This document shows positions 55,501 through 64,000 of a DNA stretch of 64,000 bases, one piece after another (within the stretch, counting starts at the first letter, position 1; each line of letters opens with the position of its first letter). Origin of the DNA: Larimichthys crocea (taxonomy: Eukaryota > Chordata > Actinopteri > Sciaenidae); contig NC_040029.1 in assembly GCF_000972845.2 (NCBI RefSeq), positions 1 through 64,000 on the forward strand, written 5' to 3'. Under the pieces are notes generated by a model, which saw nothing but the letters and a program-made list of their open reading frames with translations, made no database searches and was not told where the DNA came from. Position numbers and translations under genes: made by a program.

Positions 55501-56450
55501 GCCTCGTCCCACCTTTTTCTCTGGTGTGATTAAACTGGAAAACTTTACTCAGAGTGTTTACATGCACATGAAGGGCTCAGCTGATTGTGTACACGTATTT
55601 ACATCCTCCAGCTGCTGGTGGGAGTCGGATGTTGACGGTAAAAAGGAGAATCTGGCGTGATAAAGGTTGTCTTGGTAAGATAAAGACAGCTTTGTCAGTT
55701 TGTCGAGTTTAATCTCTTCAGGTTTTGGACAGAACAACAACAGAGATCTATCAGATCCTTCAACCTTTTGAGGAAATATTTGCCTCCTTGCTTCTTGTGA
55801 CATGATAAAACAGACATTAGTCTCTTATTTGTACCTAAATACGGAGCTACGCCCGAAGATTTAAACAAAAAACCAAGAAATCGACCTTTAAAAGTTCACA
55901 AAAGACTTCTCCCGATATCTCCTCTGTCAAGATAAAAGTGTCCAAAAAATAAAAGCAGGATGACTAAACTGAATTGCACAGTATGTAAAATCTTACCAAA
56001 ATAAAAGCATAATTTTCGTCGTAGCGGTGGCGAGCTCCTCCTGTGTACATCCTAACCTTTAACCTTTGACCTTCTGTAGCTGCCCGACCTATATCGTGGT
56101 AATTTTTCAGCAAAAATGTGTCTCTTATCTCGAGTTTAAAGAGTTATCTGGATGATTTTGCTGATTAAAACCATAAATTCTGAAGCCCAGGCTCAGGAAA
56201 GATAACTCTGAGTACATAACGTGCTCCAGATGTACACAGCTACTGACAGACGGTGTAGATACAGTAGCAAATGAGTGACGCGTCGTGTTTTCATGTGAGA
56301 GATTAAACTCTGTAGAAAACACACGGGCAGCGAGCCAGAGGAGCTGCTGCAAGCGACCGTGAAGGTGTCAGTCAGTCAGACGCGCTGAGTCATGCACAAG
56401 GTGAAGATTTACAGCCAGACTGCAAACCTGCAGGAGCTCACGTCTTCCTG
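51516..56450. other. Intergenic, nothing identified
   Basis: No gene recognised. Contains a GGTT-rich run (51890-51935), a GT microsatellite (52543-52580) and scattered short open frames. Base composition is near that of the rest of the desert. Confidence 0.5.
52543..52580. repeat. GT microsatellite
   Basis: Nineteen uninterrupted GT units. It creates spurious Cys-Val and Thr-His frames on the two strands. Confidence 0.95.
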
Positions 56451-56454
56451 CAGA

Positions 56455-56742
56455 CTGCAGTTCCTCAATCGTCCACTTGAGGCTGGCTCCAGAAGTGAGT
56501 CAGTCTCCATAAGTCCCCATGTTTCACAGCAGAAATAAACATGTTTACAGCCTGGTACAAAAAACAGTTTTGGTCTCTGTAGCTAATTTCCCCGTTCATG
56601 ACAACTGTACTGAGGGTGAATTTATATACAACTCACCTGTTCACATTATATTAGGGCTTAAAGTTATGCAGGATTAAGAGCGTGGGCGCTTTGATTGACA
56701 GGTGGGTGTCGTTACAGATGGCTTGTTTGAGTGTCCAGGTGT
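56455..56742 (-). repeat. Dispersed repeat A, inverted copy
   Basis: CTGCAGTTCCTCAATCGTCC through CCTGGTACAAAAAACAGTTT to GATGGCTTGTTTGAGTGTCC. It is the longest copy, extending past the TTGCTCAAACAAGC-type start to GGTGTCATTCAG, and gives the best view of the element's 5' limit. Confidence 0.88.
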
Positions 56743-57571
56743 CATTCAGACACATATTTTGAGAGTGTGTGACAACATTGTGCAGATTTTTGTGACAGAT
56801 CATCTGCAAAACAGCTGTTTCACAAAAGAGAGACAAATACATGCCGCCAACAAACTGAGATGTTCAAGCACAGCGAGATTCGGGCTGCTTTCGTTACCCA
56901 CTCGAGCACAAATTGTAGTTTACTGGGCCATTTTCTCGAAGGTGTGCCAAACTCTGGCAAACGGCCTCGCACACACAAACACTTTTGGAGTTTCGGACAT
57001 AGAGCGGCAGCCGAACACAGCTGGGGCTCCTTTCTAAGAAACTAAGTTAAATAACTCATAATCATATCCTATGACGCTAATTAAGCCAATTAGAGAATTA
57101 ATTTAACACCAGCCTCCTACCACATGCTGATTTCATTTATTTGGATGCGTCTAACAAACAATATAAACAGACAAACGTGTCAGTTTAGAGAGTTTACTCT
57201 CCTGTAAAGACAAAACAACTTGAAAACAAACAGACCTTTAGCGTAACTATTTGTTAAACTTTCACCTTTCTGATGCCAGTAAAAACACGCTTGGCGACTG
57301 AGAAGCTCGTTTATTTCTCGTCTTAACTCCGACTAAATTGGGTCCACAGAGAGACAGAGCAGTGGACGGCGAGGAGAGCGTGTATTGATTACAATAACTC
57401 AGAAGATTCCCATCAGCGTGGGATTAGTTTATGTTGGGGTCAAGTGGGTTTTTCCACATGCAGCAGTGTTGAAACGTCTTACAAACAAAGAGAGCTCAGA
57501 CTTTAGGCGTCTTTAATGTTCAGATCTTCCCTGTTTCTGTTGCTAATGGTAACATAACGCCTCCGACTCCA

Positions 57572-57668
57572 AGAGACCCAGGCTGTAAACATGTTTATTT
57601 CTGCTGTGAAACATGGGGACTTATGGAGACTGACTCACTTCTGGAGCCAGCCTCAAGTGGACGTTTGA
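57572..57668 (+). repeat. Dispersed repeat A, partial copy
   Basis: Only the 3' third (CAGGCTGTAAACATGTTTAT to TCAAGTGGACGTTTGAGAA) is present. Confidence 0.8.
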
Positions 57669-58241
57669 GAAATGAAAACTGATCATCCTGTTTGAATCTG
57701 TGTGTTCCCGCGTTGAGAGGTTCTCAGTACATTTGTATCGGCAGGCAGTTTGTTCATTTAGCTGTGAGAGTTCTGGATGAAGCAGCACAGTCACGCCCTT
57801 GTTCATTCTGTCACCTCGCTGCCCATCAAGCGAACAAGCCGAGCGGAAGCGGGAACATCGTGTACCAAAACACCAACACCGCCGTTATCGTCATCATCGC
57901 GGACAGTTAGAGGAGACACTTGGCTTTTGTTCAGCTCGGGTCAACTGCACAGATCCACTGACCTAAAATCCTGACGATGACGTCGACCCTGATTCGGTTG
58001 TCGTGTTATTAAAGAAAATGAAATCACGTGATAAAAGACAAAACACTTTAATATTTCTACTCTCAGACAAACATGAAACCAGAACTGTCATACGTGGCGT
58101 CAAACTCCTGCAGAACAGCGCAGGTGAGAGGTCTGTGAGGCCGAACAGGTAACGTTGGATCCGTAAAACGATGCCGCCCTCTGATGTTCAGACGCAGGAA
58201 CAGCAACAACTCTGCTCTGAACATTTAACTTAACTTAATGT

Positions 58242-58324
58242 TCACTGCGATGACTCCAGCTGCTTCCTCAGCTCAGCGAGCTGTCCCTCCATGTGGTGGA
58301 CGTCCTCAGACGTTTGCCTGAAGC

Positions 58325-58357
<33 letters not shown>

Positions 58358-60084
58358 GTTTAAGTGGCGTTAGATAAATATGTGGTAACTGCACATGGAG
58401 GACAAACGTTGGTGTTTACCTGTGGACGGCCTGAGCCCGGCTCAGCTGGCAGTGGAGACGCTTGACGATGGCTTCGTAGCGTCTGTTCTGGATCTGGAAA
58501 CGGTGAAAGAAGAACTGGAAATTATGATTTTTATACTTTAATATCAGATGTGTAGTTGCTGCTGCGTTTATGTAACCGGCTAAACGGTTTTTGTTGTATG
58601 TTTTTCAAGATATACGTATAAATTAAACTCATGTGCAACAATTCTGAATCACAAAAATCTAAATTTAAGCTTCTCAAATGTAGATTTTATTGTTTTCGAG
58701 CTCTTCTGTGACGCGAACATACAATATTTCTCTTGTTTGGAGAAGAAGGTTTCTGGTTCGAACCTCCCACAGTCCAAAAGTTGCACTTAACAGGTTAGTT
58801 GGTGACTCTAAACTGCCCGTAGGTGTGTATGTGAGTGTTAATAGTCAGCTGGGATGGATGGGTAGTTGGTTGCATGCTGGGAACTCTTCGATTAAACGAG
58901 CAGTTCGTTAATCGCTGGTTAGTTGAAGCCACGGTTGCAAATTTTCAAAGCTGGAATGGGAATTAATGGGAATATATGGGAATAAACCCGGGAATTTACT
59001 AAATTGAAGGTTGGGGGAAATATATTTGAGTATAATCTTGACTAAAACAAGATTTCATGCAAGAACACTTTCCTCCATCCAACCCTGGACCCCAGTTTGG
59101 ACCCCAGGACGACATAAAGTGTAAGTTTTGATGATATTATGGGGTAAATATATTTGATGTTATTTGATGTAAATTACCCCCAATTTCCAGGAAAGTTTCT
59201 GGTAAATACCAGAAATCTTCCACCCCTCTGCCACCCTAGTATAAACAGTAAACTTCTCTTTGCCGTGCCTCGATCTCTTTCTTTATCTGAGAGTGAGTTT
59301 CAAACTCTTCCTGCAGTCGCTCTCTCCTCTCAGTCGTCGTCATCCTCATCGCGGAGATCTCCTCCTTCAGATCATCGATCTCTCTCTGCAGACATAAAAA
59401 AAAAACATTTTAAAAAGTTCAACATTTCAACACAATCATGATCATCCGTGCTGTTTCCTCCACCTTTGCCATGAGCACTGTGTTCCCGTCTGCTTTCTCC
59501 AGATCTTCCCTCAGCTCCTCTCTCTTTTGTGTCAGCATCCTGACCAGCGTTCGCTTCTCCTCCAGCTGTTTATGGGCCTCCGTCAGGCTCGCCGCCCGCA
59601 GAACAGCTGCCCTGTGAGCCTCCATCTTCTCCCGGTAGGCGTCGAACCCGGCCAGAGCCTTGCGAGCATCCTCCTCCTCCTCGCTCACACTCATCTGGAG
59701 TTTTGTGATGCCCCCCCTGAGGGATGCACAGTTGTCATGCAGGACTTTTGTCCGCTGCTCGACATGATCCACCACGTCCTCCAGTATGAGGATTTCCACC
59801 ACTTTAGATCTCAGCTCCTGCTCAGCCGTCTCAGCTTTCTTCTCCACATTTGAAAGAGTTGCCTGGAAACGAGGGCATAACACATCTTTGAACTTTGAAC
59901 ACCAACAATGAATCACCATCTATTACCAGGAAGAATATGAGAGCATTAGCGGTGAATAAACATGAACCTGCAGCATGCTGAGCGTCTTCTCTTTCTCCTT
60001 CAGGGCCTGAGTTTGGGTGTAGCTGTGCTGACCCACATCCTCCACCGCCTTGGTTAAAGAAAACTCTTCTGTCTCTCTCCACAT
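58242..60084 (-). CDS. ccdc122: Coiled-coil domain-containing protein 122 (spliced)
   Basis: Minus-strand exons in order are 59968-60084, 59464-59862, 59254-59385, 58420-58493 and 58242-58317. They join in frame to 265 residues (human 273). Start MWRETEEFSLTKAVEDVGQH; then LTEAHKQLEEKRTLVRML with LREDLEKADGN, NRRYEAIVKRLHCQLSRAQ, and the end LAELRKQLESSQ. The human protein has ELHEKRDFVKKL, KRYDAILKRLHCQVNKL and LEKTAAELRKC at matching places. Nearly the whole length is heptad-rich coiled coil, with no enzyme motif, signal peptide or membrane segment. The function is not established. The donor after exon 3 is GTTTAC, a weak but possible site. The ATG follows an in-frame TAA, so an extra upstream exon is possible but not needed. 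Confidence 0.92.
58325..58358. repeat. CA microsatellite in the last ccdc122 intron
   Basis: CA repeats with one AAACA interruption, lying directly upstream (minus-strand sense) of the last-exon acceptor, where the minus strand reads GT-rich up to GCTTCAG. Confidence 0.9.
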
Positions 60085-60336
60085 ATCCACTTATAAAGCA
60101 AAGGTTCACAGTCAATAAGGACACATTTCTGATAAAACCAAACACTTTAAACACATAACAAGATGTCAGGACTTTAAACATGTAGCTAACTTGGTTACAG
60201 TTACTTAAACTAGCAGCTTAAAAGTGTCAAAACTAGGTCTAAAGTGTGCTAACTTTAGCTAATAATATGCTAACAAGGCTAAATAAGATTAGTGCTTGTT
60301 AAATCTCTTTTTATACACTGCTTATATAGTCAAACA

Positions 60337-60740
60337 ATATGTATTTATTTATTGTCAATAAACCTCTTTATTTACCATTATTAACATTATATATTAATAT
60401 AGTTATGATACGTCATTATTAGCTAGGCTAAGCTAATGTTTAATGCTAGCTAAGGTTAGCTAATAAATGGCTATTAAAGCTAACTAAGATTCATAGCTAA
60501 ATCTCCTTTTATACGCTGCTTAAACACAAATATATGTATTTATTTATTGTCAATACACCTCTTTATTTACCATTATTAACATTATATATTAATATAGTTA
60601 TGATACGTCATTATTAGCTATGCTAAGCTAAAGTTTAATGTGAGCTAATAGAGCTAGCTAAGATTCCTAGCTAAATCTCTTTTTCTTACGCTGCTTAAAC
60701 ACAATTATATTTATTTATTGTCACAAACAAACATGTTTAT
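60337..60740. repeat. Tandem repeat, about 190-bp period, upstream of ccdc122
   Basis: TGTATTTATTTATTGTCAAT near 60339 and again near 60533, each followed by TATATTAATATAGTTATGAT and GCTAGCTAA-type motifs. A third partial start is at 60706. It lies between the divergent ccdc122 and mtrf1 starts. Confidence 0.9.
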
Positions 60741-60979
60741 TTAATGTATTATCATCTTACCACTTTCACTGGCTCTATAGTCTGACATTCTGACATCAGC
60801 TAACGTTTAATGCTAGCTGACACAGCTACTTGGAGCCAGTGAAGGTGGCAACTAATTAAAAATGATGAAATTAAAATTAAAGTAAAATTAGTATTGAAGT
60901 GCTTGAGCGACTCGACCTATAAAAGTCAAAAATAACACCTATTTTAACCAATTATTAGCCCAACCGCCGATTCGATGAA

Positions 60980-61030
60980 ACTACAACTCCCAGAGTTCAC
61001 TTCGTCACCTTTCCCTAAACTACATCCGGT
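60980..61030. promoter_or_regulatory. mtrf1: mtrf1 promoter with ZNF143- and ETS-type sites
   Basis: ACTACAACTCCCAG (60980-60993) fits the ZNF143/THAP11 motif (ACTACAAYTCCCAG). ACATCCGGT (61022-61030) is an ETS-type site in reverse orientation. Both lie 90-140 bp before the mtrf1 ATG at 61117, in a TATA-less setting usual for nuclear genes of mitochondrial proteins. The site may also serve ccdc122 in the other direction, 0.9 kb away. Confidence 0.65.
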
Positions 61031-61116
61031 CTCCCCCAGCTAACCCGAGCAGTTGTGATTGTAAACACGTGTGAACTCTGTTTAATTTCACTCGTCTCTG
61101 TCTCAGATGTGTTGAC

Positions 61117-63065
61117 ATGCTCGCTCCTCGCTGGTTGCGTCTGTACTCTGCGTGTGTCCGTGTAGTTCACAGCAGGAGAGCAGGTGGAGGTGGTGGAGGT
61201 GGAGGAGGGTGGAGGACGCTGACAGGACGCTATGCAGAGGTGCGGCTCTGGGGTGCAGCAGCAGCACCAGAGCGCCTCTGTCACAGCGATCTGGGGGACT
61301 TGTACAAGAAGGAGTCTGTTCAGAGATACCTGCAGCAGCTCGTGGAGGAGCATGAACACCTGAGCGACAAGCTGCAGCGCGCACACCTGAGCGAGACTGA
61401 CAGGAAGGTGCTCACGAGGAGGCACGCGGAGCTGCTGCCTGTTGCAAAAGTGTTTGAGAGTGTTGAGCGAGCCCTGAGAGACCTGGAGGAGGTCCAGACA
61501 CTGCTGCACGGTGAGGAAACATCTGATCATCTGGTAATACACAGAAATGATGCAGGTAAATGATCTCGGTCTGTGTGCTGCAGGTTCAGCCGGGTCCAAA
61601 GATGAAGACGAACAGCTGAGCCAGCTGTTGAAAGAGGAGGAAGCACAAATGTCCCGAAAGATTGTGACCTTAAGAAGACACGTAAGATGAACTTTATATC
61701 TACAAACACAGCTGTGGAGTAAATAAATGTACCTAGATCAACCTCAACCTTTCATGATCTCCTTCTCTGCAGCTGATCGAAGCGCTCGTGCCCGCTGACC
61801 CCCTCGACTCCAGTAACATTTTGCTGGAGGTCGTATCAGGACGAACGACGGGAGGTTTGTCGGACTCCTCGTTTCCATTTAATCAACAACAACAACAAAG
61901 TCTCCTGAATGTCCTCGTCTTGTTTCAGGTGACATCTGTCAGCAGTTCACCAGAGAGATGTTCGACATGTACCAGGGCTTTGCCTATTACAAAAACTGGG
62001 ACTTTGAGGTTTTGAACTACTCCAACGCCGATTATGGTGAGTTGTATCTTCACCCGACGACGGTTGTATGATTTAAGATGTTCTGGAGGTCACAGCGGTC
62101 GGTTACCGTCGCCTCTTTCAGGTGGTCTCCACCACGCGGCGGTGAGGATAGCCGGGGAGAACGTCTACAGACACCTGAAGCATGAAGGAGGAACACACCG
62201 GGTGCAGAGGATCCCCGAGGTGGGCCTGTCCTCCAGGATGCAGCGCATCCACACGGGGACCATGACCGTCATCATCCTGCCTCAGCCAGTGGAGGTACAA
62301 TCCACCTCCAGCTCCACCTCTTCATCTTCATCAGTCTGCGTTCTCTAACCGTTTTTCTTTGTAGTTCGACGTCCACGTCGATCCGAAGGATCTTCGCATC
62401 GACACGTTCAAGTCTCGGGGTGCTGGAGGTCAAAGCGTCAACACGACGGACAGCGCAGTGCGCATCGTTCATCTTCCCACCGGTAGAACATCTCACATCA
62501 TCAGCACCGCTTTGATTTAACAACCGAGCCTCGTCGTCATCCGTCTTCGTGTCTTCACAGGGACGACAGCCGAGTGTCAGCAGAGCCGCTCTCAGCTGCA
62601 GAACAGAGACACCGCCATGCGCATGCTGAAGGCCCGGCTGTACCAGAGCGCGATGGGCAAAGACACGGAGCAGAGGCACACGGCGCGGAAGCAGCAGGTG
62701 AGTGGACGAGTCCTCGCCAGAGAAGGAACGCGACACAGATCTGATGTTCACGCTTTGGCTTCAACTCCAGGTGGGGACGCGCTCTCAGTCGGAGAGGATT
62801 CGAACCTACACCTTCAGCCAGGATCGAGTCACGGACCACCGGACGGGATACGTCACCAGAGACATTAAGGTGGGAGCGCCCGCTCGAATGTGAAACACAT
62901 TCAACCTCCTGAGTGGCGTTTATTCACTTTCTGCTCCGCGTTTAGGAGTTCATGCGAGGAGGCGAGGCGCTCGACGACCTGATCCGCGACGTCCTGAAGC
63001 ACGCAGAGATGGAGGCTCTCCTGGAGGTGGTGGAGAGCGCCGGGCTGAAACCGACGGTGACGTGA
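61117..63065 (+). CDS. mtrf1: Mitochondrial peptide chain release factor 1 (spliced)
   Basis: Exons are 61117-61510, 61584-61681, 61773-61854, 61929-62036, 62122-62294, 62365-62482, 62561-62697, 62771-62869 and 62946-63065. All have GT/AG borders and add to 442 residues (human 445). The start [21 protein letters not shown] is Arg-rich without acidic residues, as a mitochondrial presequence. Then come [16 protein letters not shown], the codon-recognition loop [16 protein letters not shown], and [20 protein letters not shown] with the catalytic GGQ that triggers peptidyl-tRNA hydrolysis, then [27 protein letters not shown] replaces the PKT of MTRF1L and bacterial RF1, so this is MTRF1, which is reported to act at the mitochondrial AGA/AGG stop codons. 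Ser follows GGQ where human has His. A poly-Gly stretch (residues 23-31) is unusual. Confidence 0.96.
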
Positions 63066-63125
63066 TGCGAGCTGAAGGTTTTAATATTTTAATGCCATCA
63101 CTCCTAAAGATGTTTTTATTTTTGT

Positions 63126-63131
63126 AATAAA
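63126..63131 (+). terminator. mtrf1: mtrf1 polyadenylation signal
   Basis: AATAAA 60 bp after the stop codon, followed by a GT-rich stretch (GTGTGTACTCTGTGTCAC). It implies a very short 3'UTR. Confidence 0.8.
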
Positions 63132-63756
63132 ATATTTAAAGTGTGTACTCTGTGTCACTAAATAACAGCTTCACACCTTTAACACGAGTCACTGAAGGTT
63201 TCTAGCCACGTTAAGGCTGCACATACCTGCTGAAGATCAATATATTTATATAATTTATGAGTGAGTGTGTGCTGTTTATTGTTGCCAAGCGTCCTCTGTG
63301 GTTCTTTGCCAGTCTGGGTGCGGCGACACCACCTATCAGCTTCATGCACACGCTGCATGTGACCACCTCTTATTACAATTTTTTTATTTTTATCAGCGCG
63401 TCTGCAGGAATCCTCCGTTCCGATAAAGTCATTTATTCAGTTTCAGTTTTCTAAAATTATTTTTCAGTGTCCAGACAGTCGTAAAATGTTTTCCTGCTTA
63501 ATGAAACTTCACATGTTGACTAAGAAATGTTGCAGCGATGCAAAGAAACAAAACAAAATACACATAATAGAAAAAGAATTGCTCTGTTTGCTGGACTACA
63601 TGAAGACGTCACACTCGTGCTGAGAAGTTTGTCCACATGAGATAAGACTTCGTGTCCAGACATTTAATAAGTTTAGATTCTTACTTTGTCCTAAAAATGT
63701 TAATAAAAAAAACAAAGCGGTGCATCAAAAAGTTTTTTCATCTGTGGAAAGTTTCT
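63132..63756. other. Convergent mtrf1-wbp4 interval
   Basis: About 600 bp between the mtrf1 polyA signal and the wbp4 stop. It includes the wbp4 3'UTR on the minus strand with a possible ATTAAA (plus 63663-63668). No other gene was seen. Confidence 0.6.
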
Positions 63757-63958
63757 TCAGTCATCGTTGTCTCGTTGTCGGAGGCTCCTGGATTTGCCGT
63801 TCTGCGCCTTGTTTTTCCTGAACGACGCGGGGCCGCCTTCGTCTCCGAGGGACGTGATGACTCGCTCCCTGAACTTTGGTTTCGGCTCGGGCGGCAGGTC
63901 GGCCGGAGCGCCCGCCGTGCCCGCCTCCACCTGCGGCAGCTGCAAGTCCACGCTGGCA
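63757..63958 (-). CDS. wbp4: WW domain-binding protein 4 (FBP21), last exon, partial
   Basis: The minus strand has acceptor TTTCCTCTCCAG|T, then ASVDLQLPQVE, then PKPKFRERVITSLGDEGG and FRKNKAQNGKSRSLRQRDNDD before TGA. Human WBP4 ends with VDLELP, KEKTVTSLG and ENGKSRNLRQRGDDQ in the same order. WBP4 is a spliceosome-associated protein with a zinc finger and two WW domains that bind proline-rich splicing factors. Those domains are in exons beyond the window's right edge. Only the C-terminal tail of about 67 residues is visible. The gene is convergent with mtrf1, as expected for this syntenic block. Confidence 0.92.
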
Positions 63959-64000
63959 CTGGAGAGGAAAGTAAAAGGGGGACGGTTACAGTCGAGTCCA

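Noticed and set aside
45900..57000. A missed coding gene such as serp2 or lacc1 in the desert
   Set aside because: No frame shows their characteristic sequence; only short frames without motifs were found. A very small exon could still be missed by eye.
61117..63065. Identification as mtrf1l instead of mtrf1
   Set aside because: The [16 protein letters not shown] loop and [14 protein letters not shown] segment follow MTRF1; MTRF1L has the PKT-type loop.
1..64000. CRISPR array, operons, riboswitches, phage or bacterial elements
   Set aside because: Spliced genes, nuclear tRNAs and vertebrate repeats show animal nuclear DNA. The repeats seen have no regular short spacer pattern.

Overview
The window is eukaryotic and fits a teleost fish. 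It has spliced vertebrate genes with GT/AG introns, dense fish-type LINE, Harbinger, hAT-like and Tc1-like debris, long GT/CA microsatellites, and nuclear tRNA genes with vertebrate-type sequences. There are three assembly gaps, at 6263-6272, 9731-10200 and 16406-16415. The species cannot be named from sequence alone.

Layout. (1) Positions 1-12000 hold an amplified array in which tRNA-Gly(GCC) on the plus strand is paired with tRNA-Asp(GTC) on the minus strand, five copies of each. The spacers carry copied minus-strand LINE, Harbinger and MADF fragments and, in four units, an extra 3' half of a tRNA-Gly. (2) Positions 12000-23800 hold a second tRNA cluster, tRNA-Leu(CAG) and tRNA-Met(CAT), all plus strand. 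It has seven Leu genes with complete length, one Leu with a broken anticodon arm, four complete Met genes and about seven decayed Met pieces. A 3-kb C/T-only tract of doubtful assembly quality (16416-19455) interrupts it. (3) Positions 23800-27550 are repeats. (4) Positions 27550-43280 hold tsc22d1, a leucine-zipper (TSC-box) regulator of TGF-beta-type signalling and transcription. It has a long first exon (28306-29978), an internal promoter with a short-isoform first exon (39109-39224), a shared exon (39323-39374) and the TSC-box exon (41691-41975). A further candidate first exon (37133-37179) has the same splice phase. (5) Positions 43280-58240 are a gene desert with a degenerate tandem repeat, dispersed repeats, a duplicated block and one small promoter-like island. 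(6) Positions 58240-64000 are gene-dense: ccdc122 (minus) and mtrf1 (plus) are divergent, and the last exon of wbp4 (minus) is convergent with mtrf1.

The four protein genes all have human orthologues in 13q14.11, so the right half is a conserved syntenic block. The genes do not form a pathway. mtrf1 encodes a mitochondrial release factor with the MTRF1-specific codon-recognition loop, wbp4 a spliceosome-associated WW protein, ccdc122 a coiled-coil protein of unknown role, and tsc22d1 a transcriptional/signalling regulator. The left third is tRNA supply plus mobile-element debris. No wholly new system was found. The best leads are the extra tsc22d1 first exon, the template-switch hairpin in its last intron, the conserved tRNA half-copies and the homopyrimidine tract.
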